Translations under genes and position numbers: made by a program
Notes under the pieces: model-generated
What the model was told of the DNA's origin: nothing
Database searches by the model: none
What the model saw: only the letters and a program-made list of their open reading frames with translations
Assembly: GCA_013400155.1 (NCBI GenBank)
Contig: VXBM01001004.1
Span: 242,642 to 306,641, forward strand
Source of the DNA: Helopsaltes ochotensis
Lineage: Eukaryota; Chordata; Aves; Passeriformes; Locustellidae
Direction: 5' to 3'
DNA: 64,000 nucleotides
Part shown: piece after piece, positions 25,701-33,116 of the stretch
Layout of the letters: every line of letters starts with the position of its first letter
How positions within the stretch are numbered: position 1 is the first letter of the stretch

Positions 25701-28700
25701 CGTACAGGGACACTTCCTTGTAAGTGACAGACATCACTGGGTGCTTGAGCTTCTCCCTGAAGTCACTGATGGTTTGGTAGACAAGGAACACAGCTACAGC
25801 CATCAGCAGCAGATAAATAAACAGGAGAATTACTGAAAAAACATTCTTTAGGCAGGTCTTGCTGAAACGCAAAGAAGGGGTAGTGGTACCCAGTTCACCG
25901 TCTGGAACCAAACAGAATATGGATTGGGACTTTAAAATACAGATATTTTTGCTGAATTTTCATATAAAGATCAATCATGTGAGAGGAAAGTAAGCCTCAA
26001 ACTTATCTGGATTTAAAAAAACACAGCTAATTCTGGTTTTGATAGTCAGCCAGGCAGATGTTTCCTTCTCAAGTAAGAGGTGTAATCAACCTGAGATCGT
26101 GCCTCCCTTTCACATGCCAGAATTCGGCACTCTGTTTAAGGACACAACAGGCAGGAAACAAGGTTTATTTTCAAGGACAACCGAGAAACAAAGTTTCAAG
26201 TTCACAAAAAAAAGTCTGCGGATGGTCAATCTTCACTTCTGGAAAAAACCCAACTCCTTTCTCCCCATTTCCAGTCTGAAGTGATCCTTACACACATTCA
26301 GAATAGACATCAGTGCAGTGATTTAACATTCTAATGCTCATGCCCAGCTCTATGAATTGCATCTCCGCCATGGTAGAAGTCACTAGATATTTGTTACCCT
26401 CTAGTCCATAATTCCTTGTGTATGTTAAAAACTTTTACAGAAGGATTCTTCCAATTGCAGTTAGAAAGAGACTGACCCAACTGTCCCAGAGTCTCCTTTC
26501 CTTGAAATCTTGTTCTCTTTACATCTTCACAGTAGTGTCACTCACACAGACACTGCTTTACCCAAACTCCTTGCATTTGCTATTTATTTTGGCAATACTT
26601 CTAAGGAAAAGGTTCCTGTACTCTTGAGTTACACATCATGTTTTGTCATGAGTGATACACAGCTGAACACAAAATTTTATGTTAAAACTCAGTGTAAGAA
26701 AGGAGATAAGCAGCCATGCTTCCTGCTGACTGCTCTGTGTGGTGTCATTTAATGAGTCAGGCCCTCTCAGGCCATGCCACACACTGCTCTCCACCTCCCT
26801 GGTCTGGTGTTTGTGCCTTCCCACAGAAAACATGAGCCTTTTAGTGAACCCTATTGCACACACATAACCACTTACAAATGTCCACGGGCAAGTTACATGC
26901 CAGGAGATGGCAGCCAAGGCAATTAGGACATTAATAGGCATAGAACTGCACTGCTGAAACAAATATGTCTTGAACAGCTGCAAGGCATTTAGGCCATACT
27001 CCTTTTAGGCAGGCAAACCTTAGTGCCCACACCTGAGCTGCAATAGGCCCACTTAACACTGCTCCATGCCCTCCAAAAGCAGCTTGAACAGTCTAACTAA
27101 GAATCTATTTAAAAGCCTCTATCCAACATTGCATTTTGCTCAGGTAAATCTGGCACAGACTCTGCCTGCAACCCACTGCCGCTCAGGTGAGACACGACAT
27201 AAAGGAAGATGGCATACTAAGCTATCTCAGAGTCAGATGTGCTGAACCTCTTTTGATTGAGCACATTTCCTGACAAATATTCTGCTATCAGTCCTTGGAA
27301 AACCTGCTTGGCTCTCCATCAGGACTGATTCACATAAAATAAGTAAGTGAAATTAGTGAAGTAAGTGAAGTAAGTAGTGAAATTAGTGTTTAGTTTACTT
27401 TAAGAAGTGCAATAAAATAACAAAACCAAAGCCATGCACGGTAGCAGCTAACAGGCCCTAAAACTCAGTAATTTTTAGGTCAATAGTTCTCACCTGGTAA
27501 AATAACAGAGCTGGAATCTTCATGAACTCCCATCTCTCCTTCTCTCTCCTCTGTTGGATTTTCAGATACTCGCTCCACATCTTCACTCAGCTGTGTAGTT
27601 AAAACAGTGGTTCAATTTCCAAACATGCTCTCAACTTGCAATTGTTGGAATTTCTATGGTACAAATAGAAGAGGCTCCAACTAACCAAACACACAAAAAG
27701 ATGCCCCCCGTCCATGAGAACCCAACATCTCTTCCACTTGTTCACAAGACAAAAGCTACATTTCTGTAGAATTAGAGCCAAAAATAAAGTGACTTGCATG
27801 CTACAAATTTAACCTACTTCTACCCAAGTGCAATAATATCACCTTTCCATTCAAGTTCAAAGTAATTATTTCTCCAGCAGCTCCAACACATTTTAAGCCT
27901 ACAATTAGGACAGTGTCCTCTGACAAGCAGGAACTTCATTCTGTCACTGAAGAATATATTTTTAGGCATAAGGAAACCACATCACATACCAGCAAACAGA
28001 GCATTAGCACTTCTTAATAAAGAGGTACAAAAAGCACGAGATGCATTTTGACAGGTGTTAAGGCAAGGCACTGAAATACAGTCTCAGCCACACAGGTGGC
28101 TGGGTCGTTATGAGACAACAGTCAAGCATCTCTATATTTTTGGTCCCTATTTGATCTCACTGTGCAGATTATTATATATTAGTGGTTATGCAACTAATTA
28201 GTCTTCCAGTGTTTCTGAAACACCCACAGAGGTCTGATGTTTTCTTGTTTTGCTATTCAGAGCTCTGGGCTCAAACTGCCAGGCTACTTCTGTCGGAGTC
28301 AGAAGCTTGTCACATCAGATATGCTGTCACATGGCATTGTGAAGCACTACAGATTTTACACATGCTAAGTATAAAGTATCTCTTGTATGTTTTCCAAGTT
28401 TTCTTTCATGGTGGGAACTGACACAGCAATTACAACAATGCAAACCAAGGCATGAGCTTGCACACATCACATTAGCTTTGCTCCTGTTTCAAGGAAAAGA
28501 GCATGCAGTTAATGCTGCAGCTGCACTGAATGCTATTAAACACTACACCCCTAACTTACTCAACAGTAACATGCATGCAGCCATAAGGGAGTGCTTTTAT
28601 TTCACCCAACTTTAATTCAGTACTGAAATCATTGTTATGCCATTACCAGATCACCATTAGCACCTATTAGGAAAGAGTCCACTCATTTTACGTCTTCAAA

Positions 28701-31230
28701 GTCTGAGGTAAAGTCTCCATCACCTCCTGCTGTATTTCTGTATTCATTTCCACCACAAAAAGCAAGATGAAAGCAGTTACCCAGCTGTTTTTAAATGCTT
28801 AGTACATAAATACAGCATGATTTCCCATAGCATGAGGCAAGAAGCGAACAGGTAACTTGTAGGCTAAGAACTCAGCTCATGAGCAAGACTCTTACCAGGG
28901 TCCAACTGAAGATACCGTTTTCAATTCCCACTATAAAATAAGGGAAAATTAAAACTCTGCTCTTTTTTGTAGAAACATGCTGGTTCTGTTTATCTGACCC
29001 AAAACAAGCTACTCTGACCCAAGAAAAGTACTCACTGAACCTCTTTCCTGTATTAGTTACACTAAATCAGCTAAGAAACCAGTTTCACTTATACTCATGC
29101 AAATTGCTGATACCAGAGCTCATCCAAAAAATGTGAGTTACAAAGTCACTGCAGTTCCTCAGCCGACTTCCACACCTCTCTGATTCCTCAGTACAGGCAC
29201 CTCATTGACTGAGGTTATTGGGAGGGTAAGTGAATTTTATTCCTAAAGGCATGGAGATCCCAACACAAGTTTAAAAAAGAACAAAATAAGAAACATTTCC
29301 TATTCTCTCAAGAGAACCTACAGCAATTTTTTTCAAGTGGAAGAAAATTTATCTTAGAGGGTAATTCCCAATCTAAATGATCCTGTAATAAGCTCAGAAA
29401 ACACAACCTTTCAGCACTCCTTAGAAATAAACCAAAAAATCCCAAACAATATGCAATTATGTTTTCTTATCTCTGTTCACAATGTTTCACAAGCTTTTCA
29501 CGCACAAAGCCAGAGAAGGGCAGCCAGGCAAGAGCAGGACTACTAACATTGTCTCAGATGCAGTAAGCAGGTTGAACCGACGTGTAAGACCTGCTCCCTA
29601 AAAACAACTATATTTTACTGCAGACCCTGAACACCTGAACTGAGAAGAGGTCACCCAGTGCTGTGCATGGCTCAGCCATTGCGTTCTGAGCAGCACACAG
29701 CACCCTGACTCTACAAGGCAAGGCAGCCCAGACCTACAAACCCAACACCTCACACACGCACCCCGAGATACAGTCTCCCAGTGACTGGGAAGCCAGCACA
29801 GCCTTACTGCAGGACAGCTGATTCCAGTTCACACTTGTCGCTCCTCTTGGACTTGGGGATTCTGCCAACAGCGAACCTGGAGCACACCAACCAGGTTCAG
29901 GCTCACGGGCCAGCCTTTCCCACGTGGTATTTTTGATAAAGGGGTGAAGCATGGTGCCAGTCAGAAGGAACACAGATTGCAGAGTGGTTAAGCTTGCAAT
30001 AGGAAGCAGACAGGACAGGATGTCAAGGGCAGGAAGGGCATGAAACAGACCTTCGCTCAGCATTCCTCCGGGTTCAGCACATACAGCCGAGGGAGAAACA
30101 GCTGCAGGAACCCACCCGTGTCCCAGCAGTTCTTTTTCAGTCCTGCACACAGAAAAGCACTGGACAAAAAGAAGCTCAGAAAAGGCAATTCCAGCCATTT
30201 GAGCATCCCTGCCAGGAGAGAAGCAACTAAGATTGCTGCAGGTGGCAGAGAAGGAATGGACACACAGGTGCTGCACTTACACACATAATCTATCTTGACT
30301 CCTGCCACAGTTCGGGATAAACCCAAACATACGGAGCAGTGTCAGTTGTGGCTGATACTTAAGGTGGAAACATAACATTCATCATCCATGTCCACACTTT
30401 AGGCAGTTTCTCTCTAGTACTCTCTCCCCTAGGTACAAGCACATAAGTCAATCCCATCTTGATAGTAACAGGCTATAACCTTCCTACTGGATAAAACTCC
30501 TTTAAATAAAAGGAGAACTTGTTCATACAGGCCTTTGCTGATCCGCTGATTCATCACCTTCCAATGCCTTCTAGCCTGGCAAGAAAACCAGAAGCTGAAA
30601 CTAAACAGACAGTACCACACTAAATTAGAATGCATTAAAACTGAGCCTCAAACTACCTGTCATGTGTAGAGGAAGGGAACTATCTACATTCCTTTTGCCT
30701 GCAAGATACAAACAAAAGTGCTCTGCTGTAACTCTACTGCGGCTGAACTTGGCACAAATTGCTTGTGTGCCTACCAGGAGAGATAGGAAGGCGCAAGGAA
30801 GTCGGATTGCTGAGCCCGTACATTGATATGCAAACCAGGCGCTGCCTCGGGCTTTTGGCAGTGGGATAAAGCGTCCTTCAGTATCGGATGCGGGAACTCT
30901 GCTACCCAAGTCTCTTCTCACACACGACACGCCATCCCCTTGTTACCAAACCCCGGCTACGGCGTCCAGCTGTACCCGCCTCACACACCCGAAGCAGGCG
31001 CTGCCCGCTGTTGTAACCCGTTCACAGGTGAAACACGGAACTGTGCGCACCCGCGCCGCCCGCTCGTTCCCGCAGCGCCGGGCACCCGGCGCCAGCCGAG
31101 CTCACGGCCACAGCGCCGGCTATCCCCGAGCGCCGAGCCCCGGCTCGGGCACCAGAGCCCGGCGAGCCCCCCCAGCCCTGCCCGGCCCCCGTACCTCCTG
31201 GTAGGATGCGGACACCTCTGGCTTTGGCAT
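13591..31230 (-). CDS. PACC1: PACC1 (TMEM206), proton-activated chloride channel, complete, eight coding exons
   Basis: PACC1 forms the trimeric acid-gated outwardly rectifying anion channel of plasma membrane and endosomes. Coding exons in transcript order are 31230-31195, 27590-27494, 25901-25692, 23647-23493, 22653-22511, 17537-17393, 14483-14379 and 13752-13591. They total 1053 bases with consistent phases and give 350 residues, the remembered human length. Residues 1-60 are cytosolic. TM1 (about 65-86) includes VFSVILLFIYLLLMAVAVFL, and TM2 (about 300-318) includes MIALLCGIFLALF. Between them lies the ectodomain with cysteines and N-glycosylation sequons such as NYT and NQT. His98 and Glu107, implicated in proton sensing or desensitisation, and Lys319, implicated in anion selectivity, fall at the human positions. 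Residue 109 is Ser rather than Asp. The start at 31230 was chosen by homology (SxSYQE) and has G at -3; an out-of-frame ATG lies five bases upstream. Introns of 0.6-5 kb hold only simple repeats. Confidence 0.96.
14379..14483 (-). CDS. PACC1: PACC1 coding exon 7
   Basis: This 105-base exon follows tcctcag and encodes TSVVNYIDQRTKPRSDQL to DPFIQTVQD, phase 0 at both ends, before gtgagt. It leads into TM2. Confidence 0.96.
17393..17537 (-). CDS. PACC1: PACC1 coding exon 6 (ectodomain)
   Basis: This 145-base exon follows ttcctttag and encodes PEKAKFMKDCESSYSSWKFS, GFRTWVKMSLVKTKEEDG and VEFKQE, before gtaaaa. Confidence 0.96.
17538..22510 (-). other. PACC1 intron 5, largest intron
   Basis: About 5 kb of noncoding sequence. 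It contains a T/G-rich low-complexity tract (19789-19880) and an A16 tract followed by GAA repeats (about 20463-20487). I see no other gene or recognised mobile element. Confidence 0.6.
19789..19880. repeat. T/G-rich low-complexity tract
   Basis: Runs of 5-7 T are separated by G, GG or GGG (ggttttttt, gggtttttttgttgg). On the opposite strand it is an A/C-rich tract of the same style as those at 33498, 45231 and 57341. Confidence 0.85.
22511..22653 (-). CDS. PACC1: PACC1 coding exon 5 (ectodomain)
   Basis: This 143-base exon follows gcttacag and encodes KYALVVQGPRDVKKREL to SSFQEFVS plus two bases, before gtatgt. No long open frame shows it because of flanking stops, but it translates cleanly and joins its neighbours in phase. 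Confidence 0.95.
23493..23647 (-). CDS. PACC1: PACC1 coding exon 4 (ectodomain)
   Basis: This 155-base exon follows ccaaacag and encodes IAFYPGKARLLSCKHHY to NYTDPFTNQTM, ending on a codon boundary before gtaata. It holds two ectodomain cysteines and N-glycosylation sequons. Confidence 0.96.
24741..24762 (+). repeat. G-rich run, quadruplex-capable
   Basis: Runs of 7, 7 and 4 G are separated by T and AAA within PACC1 intron 3. Each run of 7 can supply two G-triplets, so a four-stranded fold is possible on the plus strand, which is the PACC1 template strand. Confidence 0.7.
25692..25901 (-). CDS. PACC1: PACC1 coding exon 3 (TM1 and first extracellular segment)
   Basis: This 210-base exon follows ggttccag. 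It encodes residues 45-114, including LRFSKTCLKNVFS, the first membrane helix, DFREKLKHPVMS with His98, and YKEVSLYDAP. It ends with the first base of Gly115 before gtaaga. Ser109 (25708-25710) replaces the human Asp. Confidence 0.96.
27340..27390. repeat. Short minisatellite of GTAAGTGAA-like units
   Basis: Imperfect copies of gtaagtgaa and gaaattagt alternate through about 50 bases in PACC1 intron 2, just downstream of exon 2 in transcript direction. The plus-strand GTAAGT copies lie antisense to the gene. Confidence 0.7.
27494..27590 (-). CDS. PACC1: PACC1 coding exon 2
   Basis: On the minus strand the exon follows actacacag, encodes LSEDVERVSENPTEE to SSSVILP plus one base of a split Asp codon, and ends before gtgaga. 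This is the acidic, poorly conserved cytosolic N-terminus. Confidence 0.92.
27591..31194 (-). other. PACC1 intron 1
   Basis: About 3.6 kb without a supported gene. The minus strand carries a 180-codon open frame (29734-30276) that matches nothing I recognise and is within chance expectation. GC content rises from about 30800 towards the promoter. Confidence 0.6.
31195..31230 (-). CDS. PACC1: PACC1 coding exon 1
   Basis: This encodes MPKPEVSASYQE and ends before the donor gtacgg. It lies in GC-rich promoter sequence immediately next to an assembly gap. The short N-terminal segment aligns with the human protein through SYQE. Confidence 0.85.
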
Positions 31231-31235
31231 AGCAT
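31200..31235 (-). promoter_or_regulatory. Upstream ATG and overlapping uORF of PACC1 (exon 1 part)
   Basis: A minus-strand ATG at 31235-31233 lies five bases before the PACC1 start and in another frame. Reading across the exon 1-exon 2 splice, it gives 14 codons and stops at a TGA formed by the second to fourth bases of exon 2. Its context is weak (C at -3), while the main ATG has G at -3. Confidence 0.7.
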
Positions 31236-31268
31236 CGGCCGGAGCGGCGCCGCGGGGCCGGGCAGCGC

Positions 31269-31411
31269 NNNNNNNNNNNNNNNNNNNNNNNNNNNNNNNN
31301 NNNNNNNNNNNNNNNNNNNNNNNNNNNNNNNNNNNNNNNNNNNNNNNNNNNNNNNNNNNNNNNNNNNNNNNNNNNNNNNNNNNNNNNNNNNNNNNNNNNN
31401 NNNNNNNNNNN
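31269..31411. other. Assembly gap (143 N)
   Basis: An unresolved run of N inside the GC-rich PACC1 promoter. Any open frame drawn through it is meaningless. Confidence 1.
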
Positions 31412-31560
31412 GGCCCTTCCCGGCCCCGGCCCGTGCCCGCCCCTTGCCGGGGCTGCCGGGAGGCGTAGTCCGGGCACGGCGCGACGGTCCGGCTGCTCGG
31501 CACACGTGAAATGGGCTTTTGGGGCGGTTCCTGGGAACATCTCCCCCTCCTGAGAGGTAC

Positions 31561-32511
31561 TGATGGGCAGGCGAGATTTCCTGCATCACAACGCAAACTC
31601 TGCTAACACAAGCATGAGCCAGACTTGGAAAGCCGGCTCCCCGCAAGCTGCACGTAATACTACCGTTTTATTTTTTTTTTTTTTAATTTTTATTTTCTTT
31701 TGCTCACGACACCAGAACACCAGGTGCTTGACCAGGAGACAGAACTCCTGCAGGACTCCTGGGGTGACCCAAGCATGCTGTGCCCGCAGCAATGGGGCAC
31801 GGCAGGAAAATAATAAAAGCCAAAACCACCTAAGGGTTGATTCACGAGCCACGTGGCCGCAAATACATACAGAGATACAGAGCTCTTTTTTTTTTTTTTT
31901 TTTTTCTTCTCCATTGTGGAAATAATGTTTCATCATCAAGAAAAAAGCATGTGCAACATTTTTTTTGCATTGAGATGCAACACTGTAAGGGAGTCCCTGC
32001 CTAGTAGGTCATTTCCCTCTGCCTAAGGCCCACACCTAATAAGCTAATAGCCAATATTTGAACTCCTTTGACAATAACAATCCTACTATACATTTGAGTT
32101 ACAGCACTGTAGTCAGGAAGAGTGGATGCTGCAGGATCAAACGTGCAGGCTTTAAATCCTTCAGATCCTCACTTGTCAGCACTGCAGCGAGGAATGTGAT
32201 GTATGTATCTGAACTGTTAAAAGTTTCTAATTTTCTTAATTCTATATAGAATGATAAACATCAAGCTTATTCTTCTGCCAGTCCCGAATGTTCCCCTGTG
32301 CCGTATTTATAGCGTACGGAAAACATGTAATCTGAAAATTTCCTGTTTGTTCTCTCTATTCTTAGGCTAAAAATGTCCGGGTTTTTTAAGTCACAAAGAT
32401 GAAGCCTGCACTGATTTTTGTGAACAAACATTGAAAACAGCTAGCAGAGAAACTTCAAGAGGGGAAGAAGGAGGAAAATTGAGAAATCTTTTATTATTAG
32501 GTGTATATTAT
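31561..32511. other. Spacer between divergent PACC1 and NENF
   Basis: No coding exon is visible. It holds a T-rich stretch (about 31667-31700) and a T tract of about 20 bases (31886-31905). Sequence is AT-rich between the two GC-rich promoters. Confidence 0.6.
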
Positions 32512-32516
32512 GGTGC

Positions 32517-32840
32517 TGCCAAGTCCATCTCTAAACCACGTCCTCAGGTGCCACATCCACGGTTCTTTCAAAAACCTCCAGCGATGGTGACTCCACCACT
32601 GCCCGGGGCACTGTCCTAGTGCCTGACAGCCCTTTCGGTGAAGTTTTCCCTAATACCCAATCTAAACCTCCCTGGCACAACCTGCGGCGATTTCCCCTCG
32701 TCCCGTCGATTGCCGCCCGTAAGAAGAGGCAGCCCCGCACCTGCCCGCGGCCTCCTTCCAGGCAGTCGTGGAGCGCCATAAGCTCCCCCCGAGCCTCCTT
32801 TTCTCCAGGCTAAGCACCCCCAGGCCCCTCAGCGCTGTGC
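32517..32840 (-). mobile_element. CR1 LINE fragment (old, 3' part)
   Basis: The plus strand reads the reverse complement of a CR1 3' region. Typical pieces are aagtccatctctaaacca, cctccagcgatggtgactcc, ccctttcggtgaagtttt, taatacccaatctaaacctc and cttttctccaggctaa. These match from memory the common avian CR1 consensus with many substitutions, indicating an old insertion. Its right edge reaches to about 115 bases before the NENF start codon. Confidence 0.85.
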
Positions 32841-32854
32841 AAGCCTTCGCGGCG

Positions 32855-32878
32855 CTCTCTCTCTCTCTCTCTCTCTCT
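32855..32878. repeat. (CT)12 microsatellite in the NENF promoter
   Basis: Twelve perfect CT units are flanked on both sides by the same ten bases, CGCGGCGCTC (32848-32857 and 32880-32889; the left copy overlaps the first repeat bases). Confidence 0.95.
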
Positions 32879-32935
32879 CCGCGGCGCTCCTTTAACTCCG
32901 GTCCCTCCCGCTCCCCTCCCGGCCCTCAGGCCGGG

Positions 32936-32951
32936 GCGGAGCGCGCTCCGC
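32936..32951. promoter_or_regulatory. Perfect 16-bp palindrome just before the NENF start codon
   Basis: The bases GCGGAGCGCGCTCCGC equal their own reverse complement and end three bases before the ATG. In mRNA they could fold into a short GC stem, and in DNA they offer a symmetric binding site. Function is unknown. Confidence 0.6.
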
Positions 32952-32954
32952 GGC

Positions 32955-33116
32955 ATGGCGGGCGCTAAGGCCCGGGGCCCGCTGCCTCTGCCCTGCCTGC
33001 TGCTCCTGCTGCTGCCGGCCGACAGCGCCGAGCCCCAGCTGCGCTTCAGGCCGCCGGCCGAGGCCCCCGTACGGCTCTTCACCGAGCCCGAGCTGGCCAG
33101 ATACGACGGGCACCAG
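32955..33116 (+). CDS. NENF: NENF coding exon 1
   Basis: This encodes the start MAGAKARGPLPLP, the leucine-rich signal peptide and RLFTEPELARYDGHQ, ending on a codon boundary before gtaggg. GC content is very high. Confidence 0.95.

Larger units (their letters stand above)
30840..31560. promoter_or_regulatory. CpG-rich promoter region of PACC1
   Basis: CpG-dense, GC-rich sequence surrounds PACC1 exon 1 and is interrupted by the assembly gap at 31269-31411. No TATA box is visible next to the start codon. The transcription start is probably within or close to the gap. Confidence 0.7.

Noticed and set aside
29734..30276. Minus-strand open frame of 180 codons in PACC1 intron 1
   Set aside because: It is Cys/Ser/Leu-rich without motifs, lies wholly inside an intron of a well-supported gene and matches no family I know.
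30823..31646. Long open frames on both strands around 31.2 kb
   Set aside because: They pass through the 143-base N gap, whose translation is undefined. Only the short PACC1 exon 1 is supported.
31667..31905. Two T tracts that might be tails of minus-strand retroposons
   Set aside because: The sequence between and beyond them shows no retroelement body and no target-site duplication that I could see.
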